A DNA stretch of 64,000 nucleotides from Mesocentrotus franciscanus (GCA_037976565.1 CP137672.1:34116737-34180736), one strand, 5' to 3'. Counted from the stretch's first letter, positions 10,799-21,590 are shown. Program-made: numbers and translations. Notes: generated from the sequence alone by a model not told the origin.

Positions 10799-11344
10799 AC
10801 AAGTGGAGAGCGTGTCTCAAACCTGTACAATGTTAGAGAGTTTCCAATAAGCCCGTTTGTAGATACAATCTGGGCTTGGGCAGATAATGGTAATTTGTAC
10901 AAAATTGTAATACCTGTGTAATAATTGTGCTCATGAAAGTTATGTAATCACTATTCTTTATGACCCAATGGTACATTCTATGGAACACGGTGGAAGTATT
11001 GTTCTCAAGAGGGCAAACGAAATGTATTCATGAAGCACCTCCTTGACTTTGGCAGTGAATATTCTAAATTGCACAAAGTCTGTCTTCTCCATGTTTAAAA
11101 GATCTGTGGATATTTGGGGTCATTTGAACCGTGTGGTACACACTTTGTTACATGTACATGAGCACGCAAATGAAACCTTTTTTGCACAGCATATGGTATA
11201 CATTAGAATATCATTGTACAGGAAGTCCATGCTTTCCTGCACATTTCCTAAACATTTCCATTGCTGAATGTAACAGGGATGAATCAAGAAGAGGCATGCC
11301 AAGAGATTGCAAATACCCAAAATGGATATAACAAATCATGTGAC

Positions 11345-11412
11345 CAGATTCAGAAGGATATTAACTCTGTGATAAAGTATGTGATTTAACATCCTTATGG
11401 TTCCAAACAGAT
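11345..11412. repeat. Short palindromic element, CATCTGTTTGG family (member a)
   Basis: Small inverted repeat. One arm reads cagaaggatattaactctg; the other ends atccttatggttccaaacagat. It is related to the intact members at 11519-11615 and 16058-16134. Confidence 0.55.
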
Positions 11413-11518
11413 CAAATATTGCATGCAAATATCGTCGTCTTCATATATTAACCCCAAATGAAGAACTTGTCGGTTCAAATTTTGTTAGACAGAACTATTG
11501 AGCTTGGAATATTGATAT

Positions 11519-11615
11519 CATCTGTTTGGCTCCTGATGGGTGTTAACTCGTGAGCTAAGAGGTCGTTAATGCTGTAAAGTATATCAGTCAAAGACCTTCT
11601 GGCTCCAAACAGATG
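11519..11615. repeat. Short palindromic element, CATCTGTTTGG family (member b)
   Basis: A 97-bp element starting CATCTGTTTGGCTCC and ending GGCTCCAAACAGATG, with inner arms carrying a GTTAACTC-like motif. Both sides carry the flank gatat/gatata, compatible with a short AT target duplication. Confidence 0.75.
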
Positions 11616-12121
11616 ATATATTACCACAGAGAGATGATTACAGTAGGCATTAGGGCCTCTGTTTTGTGTAGTTCTTTCCTTTTCATTACTAGTTATCATT
11701 CATTTACACAGAAAATAATTTCAATTTTGCTGCAGGAGTTTTCTTTTTTGGGGAGGCAGTTCACTTTATCATGTCTGAAAATGGCTCTACACTATGAACA
11801 GTCTCTTTATAAATCTCAACAGTATACTTTGGCTAGAAAATTGCAGATTGCATTTCAAGCTTCAAAATTAATTGTGATTTGAGTATTATTGATCATTTCA
11901 AATTTTGAATAGGGACTATACCTACAAATAGTAATTCAAAATGGGGAAATTTGATGTCACCAATCATTGTGAATCTTTTTCCAAAAATTCTCATTAAAAA
12001 AAAAAGTTTTAATAAACAAAGACATCTACCTGATCGATCCAAAAAACCATTTAATACAAATTTGCATATATGCTAGTTCAATCTGAATGACATTTCTCGA
12101 CACTCAATTTCGACTTTTTGT

Positions 12122-12186
12122 AGTCAGAAGGATATTTACTCTGTGTTAAAGTATATGAGTTAACGGCCTTCTGGCTACAAACAGAC
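12122..12186. repeat. Short palindromic element, CATCTGTTTGG family (member c)
   Basis: Inverted repeat gtcagaaggatatttactctgtg ... gttaacggccttctggctac, with end aacagac. A diverged member of the same family. Confidence 0.55.
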
Positions 12187-13993
12187 AATTAAAATGCAGA
12201 ATTTGTATATTTCTATATTTTTACGACAACAATCTATATTTTCTTCAATAACAGTATAATAAAATTCACTAATCACTACATTATTACAATAATACATGTA
12301 AATCTAAACCCATTGCATTTTACCAAAGCTGTCCAGTGCTGACAAGATGAACCTATCTCGACAAGAACCTACAACTTGACACACCGAGAAAAAAAATACA
12401 TGACATACGACACATAAATACAGGAAGCAGAAAAATCACTCATTCTTCATTTCTTCAGAAAATATCATACTTTACAATAAATACAAAAGAAAGGCAGAAA
12501 ATATACAACTGTACCAGAACATAAATACCACGTAACAGTAGGAACTCTTGTGTACCTTGTCAACAGATTGACTCAGAGATCTTGATTGGTTTATTAGAAT
12601 AATTTACACCCTGTGCTAATATGAGTCTAGTTCAATAAATATTACCATTCTTTATAATTTATGGAGAACTACAACTAAAAATGACATCTCAACCTCTTCA
12701 ATCAATACTGGACAATCAGGTGAACCTTATGGAAAGACTTTGAAAGGACTCTTAATTTACAATATAATGTTTTGAATTCCTATCTCTGTGATCAGTTCAC
12801 AGTTGAGATGTGACTGCAATAATAACGTCACTGCTTGAGAGGACAAATTCTGCTCTCTCAATCTAAATATTTAAGAACATACATGAAGATGTACCTGAAA
12901 TGGAAAGGCAATTAAACAAATGTCTGCAGATTCATGACAACATATGGGAGGCTCATTTTCACGGTACACTCATTTGCATCAAGTTTAAACTATCCAATTA
13001 CGAGATTCTTTTTATTTATCCATACAACTGATATATGCCACTATATTTCTTCACATTTCTTTACAAAGACCACTATAAAAACAACATCGGTAAGGTTCGT
13101 ATTCACTTTGAAACTACAATTTCCAGATTTCCAACGACGAATGGCTCAATGAGGGCACAAAAGAAACAGTAGTAAGATCATTTTGCAATGAATATTGGTT
13201 TGAAGATGAAGGTAGGTAATGAGATGACTATTAAACATGGTAATTATCTGACCGTCATCACCATCCCAATCTCCTGAAAGCATTTCCTTCTGTACATCAA
13301 ACTCAGCACTACCTGTACACAAATTGACAAATTTCTGAACATATTCCTCCAACAAAATACAACTTCTCTGTGAGAAAATACCCAAACGCTGATTTGGTGA
13401 AGTTACAGAACAGACATAAATGGTGCAGACATGTAGCATAACACTTACTCTGTTTTATTCCATGTACATTTTACAGCATACGCTTTAGAATGTATTTTAG
13501 CAAAAATAAGGTTCACGTAGACAACAATGAATGCTTTAAATATAATATCTCTGGGCGATTCCCTGCAATGCATCCTGTGCGACAAGTGACATCTATCCAC
13601 CTATTTCATCCATGAACAAAAAAATATCTCTCGATACGACTATGACAAATGGTAATGGTAGCAGAAAGCACCATATTTCACTGGTGACACCCCAATACTC
13701 TTTCATTTTTGGATGAAATATGTGTAAAAAAAGACATACGTCATACTAGACACATTGCATGGAATCGCCCTCTGTTTTCTTTAATTGAAAAGTCTTTGTC
13801 ACACACAGCAATTTTGTGAGTTTTTCCACATTGTATTGACAGGGCAGTGGTGATTTCTATGTCATTCCAATACAGTGCAAAACTTTATTACTTTTTCATA
13901 GGAGCTCTTTTGAAAATTTATATGGAAATTTCAAGAGGCCGGTTTAGGCTTGCTGTTTAGTTGCAACTTTCAACACTTTTTATATTCAAGAAA
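12187..13993. other. Intergenic / possible 3' flank, no gene recognised
   Basis: AT-rich unique DNA downstream of the palmitoyltransferase stop codon. On the minus strand an AATAAA-type signal occurs (tttatt on the plus strand near 13885), which could end a long 3' UTR; this is not provable from sequence alone. Confidence 0.3.
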
Positions 13994-14198
13994 CAGAGAT
14001 GCCAACGTTTTAAACAGCATTGCAGTATTTTGAGGGCCAAAAAACAGTATTTTTGGTGAGAAAACAGTGTTTTCATTTTTCTGCAATAGGCATGTGTAGG
14101 CATGTGTTTTGGGAAAAAGGGTATTTTCCATGAAACCTGCAGTATTTTAGACAAAAACAGTACAAAATACTGCAAAAAAGGAACAGTTGTCATCTCTG
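13994..14198. mobile_element. 205-bp foldback element with target duplication
   Basis: Ends are CAGAGATGCCAAC and GTTGTCATCTCTG, imperfect inverted repeats. The direct repeat AAGAAA flanks it exactly (13988-13993 and 14199-14204). The interior is full of CAGTATTTT variants. It shares its terminal motif (CAGAG.TGCCAAC) with the element at 53310-53744. It has no coding capacity and lies in the likely 3' UTR or 3' flank of the palmitoyltransferase gene. Confidence 0.75.
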
Positions 14199-14983
14199 AA
14201 GAAACTATCATTTCAAACCCTCCAAAATTTACGTTTCATCATAATTTTGGTGGAAATCATTGCTCTTCTTTTTGAAATTCTTAAATACAAATTTTTTCTT
14301 CTTCTGAAAATACTTAATTATTTGAGAGTTCCCAGAGAATGATTCTGGTCTTTTTACAATCTCTTTTCTTGTGCTTTTGTTGAACTTTTAAGATCTCAAT
14401 CGTAAGCAATGGGTAGAATTGCACCCATAAAGAACTGAATAAAGCAGGACAAAACCTCTTATTCTTGAAAGGATCCTGTTATTCTACATGGCTTGTACAT
14501 TTTGTAAGATTTCTTGATATCTAGCTAAGGGAAAATGTTACCGCATAAGTTTTGACGAAGTGGAGGTTTCAGCAGGTAGGTTAGCAGCAATGAACAATTC
14601 CACAAGAAAAATAAAACAGCTCCTGGTATATACAATATCGCTCTAGTAATTCTGTTAGCTTTGTGACTTCCTCTAAATATGCTAAATATCTCATTTTTCT
14701 TATCAATTTGTTGTCTGTCTCTATTATAAAAATAAGAGTTGATGAGAGTGATTAGTCAATCTTGCATGACTGATTGAAAACAGCGATGAAGAAATAAGAA
14801 GTTGATATTATTTCCGATGCTAGCTGGATCCGAATGTGAAATGGAGGCATAACTCCCTGGAAGTGAAGTGTTTCTCAGTATGTGAAAGAAGTTGATTTAC
14901 TTGAATTTCCAAACCATTGTTAGAATGTTTATCTACAAAACAGAGAAAAAGCGAGAGAAGATTTCAGTAATACATGGTGTGTC

Positions 14984-15788
14984 TTAAACGGACACTTCGT
15001 AAGTCATCATTTGAGTCCTATCTTCTCCGTTTGCTTGCAGTTGCACTATGTGGCTGGCATTATGGCTAGAGTTGAAACTTGTATTGGAGCGTTTGACGCT
15101 GGGTGCTGTGTGGTTGTTGCGTCCAACGTCGGCCTTGGTCGATTTACTTCTTGCAGGGGCACTGTTCGTTGGCTTCTCCTGGCTGCGCATCATCGACTCT
15201 GACTCCTCGCTCATCTTAAGTGCCGTGACGAATGAGATGGGACGCCGAGCCGTGACCCTCCCGATTTCGCATGGCTACATGCTGCAGTTCAGGTTTGACA
15301 TGGTTGGGGGCACTGTTCGCTTTATGATTGTTGTGTTGTGCGTGGATGTTGTTCTCGTGGTGGTTCACATTATTTGTTTTCATGGCGTGCGCATTGTTCC
15401 CCTTGGAGCTATGTGGGCTTTGCCTGTGCGGACTGTGCACACTGCCCGGTGAGGGCGTGCTGCTCATTTCCCATTCGCGGTGGTTGTTTCGCCGCGATAC
15501 AGGACTGTTTATCACTTCGCTGCTCCCGTGCAAGGGTGTGGCTGACTTGCTCTCGTTGCTGAAGCTAGGGTCCCTTCTTGAGTAGCGTATCCTGTTGTCA
15601 GTCTGAGGGGATGAGCTAGCAACGTCCTGGTGTTGGTACAAGTGGACCTGGTTGTAGGGGTTGACTGATGATGGTGGTGGAGGTGGCTCGGCCTCGCAGT
15701 CATCTCCCTGACTCTCATCCCCTAAACCCTCTCTCCTGATGTCTGAGAAATAAGGTGCTGTGTGGTTGTTGCCTACAGAAGAGTGTAC
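14984..15788 (-). CDS. ZDHHC5/8: ZDHHC5/8-like palmitoyltransferase, exon 8 (C-terminal tail and stop)
   Basis: This is the last coding exon, entered after ccctcag (start 15788) or alternatively after ctgtag (start 15772). It encodes a disordered cytosolic tail rich in Ser, His, Asn and Pro: SSVNPYNQVHLYQHQD, then S/N/H-rich stretches. It ends in QMMTYEVSV and TAA at 14986-14984. The tail TYE-hydrophobic-SV matches the C-terminal PDZ-ligand of vertebrate ZDHHC5/8, which anchors these enzymes to PDZ scaffolds at the plasma membrane or synapse. The exon does not read in a single frame. The 5' part stays open to a TAA at 15218-15216. The frame ending in YEVSV is open only from 15274 downward and carries ARRPISFVTALKMSEE. 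A one-base indel between 15274 and about 15220 is therefore implied; a sequence error is most likely, and real decay cannot be excluded. Confidence 0.85.
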
Positions 15789-16057
15789 CTGAGGGTCATG
15801 AACACAAATAGAATGGCATTAACTTTCAAGCATCCCTACAGCTGATAGCGGATCAAATATCTGAGGTTACTACCCAAGGGCTATAAAGAGTTTGCAATTA
15901 GTTTGACTAAACAGGACAAGATAAGAAAATCAATGTCAGGCAAAAAGGCAATTCAACATGGGGAGGGGGCTGAGACAGGACATCATTAAAAGGTGTATCA
16001 AACCTCTTAAAAACTATGTATTATACTAGAAACATGTATCCATTATAGGGAACATAC

Positions 16058-16134
16058 CATCTGTTTGGAACCAGAAGGGCGTTAACTCATATATCTGAAC
16101 ACAGAGTTAATGCCCTTCTGGCTTCAAACAGATG
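16058..16134. repeat. Short palindromic element, CATCTGTTTGG family (member d, best preserved)
   Basis: A 77-bp near-perfect palindrome. The left arm is CATCTGTTTGGAACCAGAAG then GGCGTTAACTC; the right arm is GAGTTAATGCCCTTCTGG then CTTCAAACAGATG. This is the best template for the family, which recurs at 11345, 11519, 12122, 49933 and 50641. Confidence 0.85.
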
Positions 16135-16520
16135 ATTTACAGACTTGGAAGCATCTAGTTACCAATATACTGAATGAACACCTGTAAAGAAATACAAAGA
16201 GAAACATTTCTCTTATTCATCGAGACTTTTGAAATTGTCTTTCATGTTGTTTAAAGGTAATACAAAGTTTTGGTATGGGGTCATGAATTTGGTTCAAATG
16301 AACATATTGGAAGCATATGCTATCCTACAATATTCAGTGTTCGTTGTCGTGGTTGAAATCGAGTCTAAAGTGATGAAATTTTAAATAACTAGATGGAACT
16401 TCAACTGCGCGCAGTCGAAAATGATGCCTCCACCATAGAGCAATTTTACAAACCAAAATGGAAGCAATTTTTAAAATTCAAGTTTGATTGTAAGCCATTT
16501 GTTGGTTCTAATCATAACGC

Positions 16521-17022
16521 GATCACGAGCTATTTTAGGATACATAATGAGCCCTGTGACCTTTGACCTCGTTACCCCCAAATCTAATCAGTTCATTGAC
16601 TCTGCAAGATACATACATGACCCAAGTTTGGCGGTAATCCATCAATCAGTTCTTGAGATAACGTGATCACAAGCTATTTTGCATACATAATGAGCCCTGT
16701 GACCTTAGACCTTTGACCTCGTGACCCCAAAATCTAATCAGTTCATTGACTCTGCAAGATACACACATGACCCAAGTTTGGCGGTAATCCATCAATCGGT
16801 TCTTGAGATAACGCCATCACGAGCTATTTCTGCATACATAATTGGCCCTGTGACCTTTGACATCGTGACCCCAAAATCTAATCAGTTTATTAGCTCTGCA
16901 AGATACATACATGACCCCAGTTTGGCGGTAATCCATCAATTGGTTCTTGAGATAACGCGATCACGAGAACGGGACGTACGTACGGACGGACGGACAACCC
17001 GAAAACATAATGCCTCCGGCTA
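16521..17022. repeat. About 147-bp tandem repeat, three units plus tail
   Basis: Units begin at about 16521, 16665, 16815 and 16959, with spacing 144, 150 and 144 bp. Each unit contains cacgagctattt, cctgtgacctttgacctcgtgacccc, aatctaatcagttcattgactctgcaaga and ttggcggtaatccatcaat. The array ends in acgtacggacggacggacaaccc. Spacing is a multiple of three, which keeps a peptide-repeat open frame (QFIDSARYIHDPSLAVIHQ) through the last units. This looks incidental, since the first unit is stopped and there is no other coding sign. Confidence 0.85.
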
Positions 17023-18019
17023 CATGATAAACTCTTTATGTTGTATAGCTCCCTTTCGAGGTCAAGATATTAATTTAGCTTTTAAACAATGTTTCTTGAC
17101 TAAAATCGACCGATTGGCTATTCCCGTTTGGAAATTATATATCACAACTGCATATTCTGAGATTTTCATGGTTGCAGCTACCATTGGATGGCCGATAGGC
17201 GCTATTTGACATTTATCAAAATTTACCGAGCACCGGTAAATTTTGATATTCAATTTTTCTCAAAAGCAGAAGTGTTTTAGGGGCTAAATTTTCTAGTGCT
17301 TTGATACATCTTCAGGGGCATCCAAATATATTAAAATTTTAAAGAACCGCTATCCGGCCATTTTCAAAATTTCCCAAAATTTTGTATTACTTTTAAGATA
17401 GATTTTAAAATGTTATATATATATTTTTTAATCATTTGTTTTCAGGATGCTTATTCATCACAGCATACAAGGTTAGTCCTAAATAATAAAAAATACCTGT
17501 ACTCACACAGGATTATTAATCTTTCACAGATGTTTGATAGTATGTATTTACATACTTGTATCATTTGCAGGAATATAGAAGGAGAAAGTGCCATTGGCAG
17601 TAAAAGTTGTGTATGAGAGCTACAATAAAATAAATGTATATCATTTCAATGTCCGTATTAATAATACTTTTTGTGATATCTAAAGCATACCGGTACGGTA
17701 TTTGTTTTTTGCCATTTGTATGTGCTCACGTAAAGGGTCATCTGAATAGGCCATCATTTTTAAATTGGAGTGATGAATAACATAAAACAAATGTGCTTTA
17801 GATATGTACTCCAATCTGATGATTGGCTCACAGTTGATCATAGTGCTAAATGAATGATCCATGTATGATTATTTATTGTAGATTGACTGGGAGTGCCAAT
17901 TGCAGCGTTCTGTATTTCTTCCCGTGCAAGATTTTAAGTTAAGCATAGATATACAGTAGGCTTACGGTTGCACCATGTGAGAGAGGGGGAGGATTGGGGA
18001 GTCCTGAAAAGGACTGTCG

Positions 18020-18466
18020 GTACCGTATTTGCTGGCGTTAAGGCCGCCCCCCCAATTTTGACATTTCGTAAACAACTTTTTTGTTTTGCTTTTTTGCTGA
18101 CACCGTAGGCAGTAAGCCAGATCGCGTCTTATTTCAGCTTTCGAAGGACCGACATAGCTGGGCGCGCGACCTAGGATTGAGGTTGCATTAGCGATGGCAC
18201 GAACTTAGATCTAGATCTACCGGTATTTTTTTGTTCGAAAAAAACAGTTATGAAGTTTATTCACGAGATTGACAAAACTTCATGTCAACAATATACATGT
18301 ACTACACAACTGTCAGTAAGATGTGTGGAGTTATCCTAGAAATGTTCTGTACCATTGTACATTAACTGGTATAGACCTAGTAGTCATTGAAGTCCCATAT
18401 GTACGAATATGTGCTGTTTTTTTTACTGTTGTCGCGCATAGGCCGCACCCAGAGGTTGGAGAGGAT
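18020..18466. repeat. Dispersed repeat family R1, copy 1
   Basis: Starts with accgtatttgctggcgttaaggccgc and ends with gcgcataggccgcacccaga. Its right part (about 18283-18466), reverse-complemented, matches 54706-54892: shared stretches include tctgggtg.ggcc, caatgact, taccagttaatgt, acatttcta and attgttgacatgaag. It is non-coding and probably a non-autonomous DNA transposon. Confidence 0.6.
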
Positions 18467-19076
18467 GGGTAGTAGGAGGGGCTCGACGTTTCAAACATGT
18501 TGACTATCCGTCGTCAGGAGTAAGCATAGATAGTGACATGGGAATCGTGCTGTCCCTCTAATGTCAGACATCATGTTGTGGTTCTGACCATGCCAAATAC
18601 ATGTATTATACAATCGTATGGACAGCAAAATGCAAACTTCTATGATCAAAATCACCTGCATATAAACTTAGCATCAAGGAAAAAAGGGTTCATCTTGCTT
18701 GAGATATATATGTTTATGAAAAGTAAGCAATTTGAGAGGCAATCAAAAAGTTTAGATGACACATTAATTTAGTTAACAGTAAACAGTTGAAGTTGGAAAA
18801 ATGTACTCTGAACCCATGTGAAAAGATAAAATGTTGTGTACTTTAAAAAATGCCTTCTTTGCTTCAAAAAGGTAAGTGCATGATTCCCACTTGTAGGCAC
18901 ATGTTGTTAATATAACATTGCTTGATGGATATTGTTAGTAGCCACTGCAACCGGTGATGTGTTCCTTCATCTTCCTCCTCCTCCCAGCGAGGGTTGGGGC
19001 GATGATGTCGGTGGTGTTAGACGGTGATGTTCACTTCTACGTGATGAAATGAAGAAAGCAAAGATACGGACCTCAC

Positions 19077-19288
19077 CTGATGTTGTTTGTTATTGACGGC
19101 TGGCGCCATCGTGTGCTGAGGCGCCATCGTGTGCTGCGGCGCCATCGTGTGCTGTGGCGTGACCGTCGTTCTCCCGCTCGACCCGGACGTGGATCTGGTT
19201 GTCGGTGACGCCGCCTGTCGTAGAGGTGGTGTGCACTGGCATATACATGGCAGCAAGCGAGACTGGTTTGCTTTTGAAACCCACATAC
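19077..19288 (-). CDS. ZDHHC5/8: ZDHHC5/8-like palmitoyltransferase, exon 7 (juxtacatalytic tail)
   Basis: Follows acceptor tctacag and completes the split Arg codon from exon 6. It reads YVGFKSKPVSLAAMY and then TDNQIHVRVERENDG, corresponding to the YLGRPKKEK and DGQITVKI region of vertebrate ZDHHC5/8. After ENDG the DNA becomes a three-unit 18-bp repeat (GCACACGATGGCGCC plus three variable bases). In the conserved frame a TAA follows at 19092-19090, before the strong donor CAG/GTGAGG at 19077. The donor fits the neighbouring frame (TMAPAVNNKQHQ), which joins exon 8 in phase. Either one base is wrong, the real donor is the weak GACG/GTCACG at 19164 (which fits the ctgtag acceptor of exon 8 without any frameshift), or a short isoform ends at the TAA. 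Confidence 0.8.
19164..19164 (-). promoter_or_regulatory. Alternative donor candidate for exon 7
   Basis: Last exon base G at 19164, then GTCACG. If used with the acceptor before 15772, it gives ENDG joined to NNHTAPYF in frame and leaves the 18-bp repeat inside the intron. The site is weak against donor consensus. Confidence 0.3.
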
Positions 19289-19902
19289 CTGTAGAATATA
19301 AGGTTACCAAGATGAAACAATGAAAGTCGAACTTCATTTTAACGACCATGCAAGATAATACTCGGGATAAAATTTGTTCAAAAAAACATTCAATAAAATT
19401 TGTGTTGTTGTGTCTTCCTGTTTTCAAATCAATATCTTCAGACATTATACCATGTATTTGAACAATAAATTCTACTGAAATTCAGCCCTAAAGATGTGAA
19501 AGTGTTTTTCTTTTTTAGAATAATAAATTCCTTTTCGATTAAGACAACTTTGAATTTATGAAGACCTCCAGCCAAATATCATCTTTTGTCTATATGTTGC
19601 ATATCCAATCTAAAAACATTTACCACATTGCTTGAAAATCACTAATCTTAAAATGGGTTTTAAACAGACAGCCCCATAAACAGTTTTATATAGGCTATGA
19701 ATGAAGTCTATGGAACAAATTACATTTCCATTTTATATTGTAGTCTCTCATTAAGTATACACTTGGTAATCTTTACAAATTGCTTTAAAATCATGCCTGC
19801 AATATTTATGACCATTAAAATCAATACTGCTAAAAGCGATTAAAAAATGTCCCCCACAGCTTGTGCCTTGTGATGAAGACTGTGCTCATTTCTTTGAATT
19901 AC

Positions 19903-19994
19903 CTTGCTGGCTGTGGACCACAGAAGACTTCCATGCAATTCTTAAAGCATCCCTTGTCAAAAGGATTATGACCGCTCTGGAATTTACCTGTTAC
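19903..19994 (-). CDS. ZDHHC5/8: ZDHHC5/8-like palmitoyltransferase, exon 6 (post-TM4 cytosolic motif)
   Basis: A 92-nt exon, acceptor ctaccacag and donor GCAAG/GTAATT, starting in phase 0. It encodes VTGKFQSGHNPFDKGC and FKNCMEVFCGPQPA, plus two bases of an Arg codon completed by exon 7. The NPF and following G-C are the cytosolic region just after the last membrane helix, conserved in this subfamily. In vertebrate ZDHHC5 three Cys here (a CC pair and a later C) are themselves acylated. In this protein the pair is Cys-Phe (about residues 239-240), an extra Cys appears at 243, and the later Cys (248) is kept. Confidence 0.93.
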
Positions 19995-21487
19995 CTGTGG
20001 TAGAAAAATACAAGTAAGAATTGTTTGAATATCTACTTTCTAGAGATAATAAATACAATCATTGGTTTTTTTGTAAATTTATAAAATATCCCCCGCCCTA
20101 AAAAATGTAATTAATTTATACTCTATGTGTACATAAGCTATAACACATAAATAAGCTTTTACACATACAAACTAAATCCCCTGACCAAGAGCAAACTTGT
20201 GATAATAACAGGGTGTTTTTAATAGCATATTTTGTTTGAGTGTTGAATGGTGATAAAGGGAGTGGGACAATGAATCAATAAAAATGTTACAGAAATATAT
20301 TGAATTGCTGCCCTCTTAATACAGAATCAGTCAAGCTACAATTACTTGTTTGTCAACTCCAGATGGTGGCAGACATGCACTTTACACAAGGGTATGAACA
20401 GAGGCATTTCAACCTCTTGAATACATTAAACAGGAATTATATCAAAGTTTAAAAAAATAGATGGAAAATAAAGGGGAAATATAGGGACGGAATTTCTAAA
20501 AATGGATTGAAAAAACCCTATAATTCCTGATAAAGAACATAAGTCAAACTAATACACTAGGAAGTATAACAGCACAAAAGTGAGCATTTCAAAACAACAT
20601 TGCCTTGCAATTCCTTCAATTGTACTTGCCGTAAAATAAGAAGGAAAAAATATTGGTCTTAAAAAAAATTCATCATAATAACATTGTCATGGGTATCAAA
20701 TCATCCTTTATATTTCTTTTATTTACTTTTTAAATTTCCCTATTCATTCTATTTCTTTTTTTCTTTTTTTTTTAGTGGGGGTTATATAAATCAACATATG
20801 GTCATATGATTGAGATTCTACATAGAAAATGGATCAAAACTGATTGTCAAGACAAAGATTAACAATAACTTTGATGAAATACATCCAGATTGCCTGCGTG
20901 CTGCGGTGTGTGCGTGTGTGTGATTAAGGGGTGTCCTCTTATTCAGAATACAAAAGTAAACAAAAATAGCTTATAAAAAGTGGGGGAAAACCTTGAAATT
21001 CCTACAGATGCTACGAAAAGTGTCAACCCTAATTAGGCACAAAGAGATGGACAGGAAAGGGGGCAAAAGGGAACAGTACACATGTGAGTTAGAGAGGGAG
21101 AGGAGAAAGAAAGTAAAACAAGGACATTTTGAGGACATTTTGAGGAAAACATGAAAAAGGGTAAAATGGGAAGGAAGTAATCATAATGGAATGGAAAATG
21201 GAAAGAAATAGAAACTAATTTAAATAAAAAAGACAAAAAGGGGGACAGGGAAGGTTAGAAGATAGGATAAGGGATAAACGACCGAAATAGAAGATAGGGG
21301 AAGATGGGATAGGGATGGAATGGTGTGTTCAGTTTCACTATGCAGCTGTTGAAAACTTCCACCCTGTGTACTGAAAGGGAAAAGAAAAGGCACCGAAAGG
21401 GAAAGGCAGGAAAATGCAACAAAAATACAAGGAAATCAGGTCTTCCCTGATCCTGCGTGCTGCTGCTGCGGAAAGGATTGAACTTAC
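19995..21487. other. Intron between exon 6 and exon 5b
   Basis: AT-rich and non-coding, with a T-rich run near 20757-20773, a GT patch near 20902-20920 and a purine-rich stretch at about 21035-21310. No exon seen. Confidence 0.5.
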
Positions 21488-21590
21488 CTGCTCGTTTGTG
21501 GTGCGGCCTTTACAGATGAGGGATATATGGAACACGGTAAGCACTATTACTGGTATGAAGCACAAGGTATCTATGCTCATCACTACAATA
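21488..21590 (-). CDS. ZDHHC5/8: ZDHHC5/8-like palmitoyltransferase, exon 5b (alternative TM4 exon)
   Basis: A 103-nt exon, acceptor aatctttcag and donor GAGCAG/GTAAGT. It completes the Ser codon begun by exon 4 and encodes IVVMSIDTLCFIPVIVLTVF followed by HISLICKGRTTNEQ. This is the fourth membrane helix and the cytosolic TTxE motif required in DHHC enzymes. It has the same length and the same phases as exon 5a (23777-23675) and is about half identical to it in protein. It differs by carrying an Asp inside the helix and lacking the two helix Gly residues of 5a. The donor is stronger than that of 5a. Joining 5a and 5b together would add 206 nt and break the frame, so the two should be mutually exclusive. 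Confidence 0.92.

Larger units (their letters stand above)
6478..11098. repeat. Large duplicated segment, copy 2
   Basis: Second copy of the segment at 1-4636, in the same orientation. Unlike copy 1 it is contiguous on both sides with other sequence: 5137-6477 on the left and 11099 onward on the right. It should therefore be treated as the representative copy. Differences from copy 1 include a shorter TA run, a shorter poly-A tract, and 19-bp or truncated units in the minisatellite. Confidence 0.9.
15789..19076. other. Intron 7 of the ZDHHC gene
   Basis: Contains a palindromic element (16058-16134), the 147-bp tandem repeat (16521-17022) and part of a dispersed repeat (18020-18466). The remainder is AT-rich with no recognised exon. 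Some additional tail-coding exon could hide here, because vertebrate homologues have a longer tail. Confidence 0.5.

Noticed and set aside
15048..15452. 134-codon open frame on the plus strand over exon 8
   Set aside because: It is the antisense shadow of the ZDHHC C-terminal exon, which has the conserved TYEVSV end on the minus strand.
16721..17209. 162-codon open frame with an internal 49-residue repeat
   Set aside because: It follows the 147-bp tandem repeat, whose period is a multiple of three; the first unit is interrupted by stops and the array is a common non-coding repeat type.
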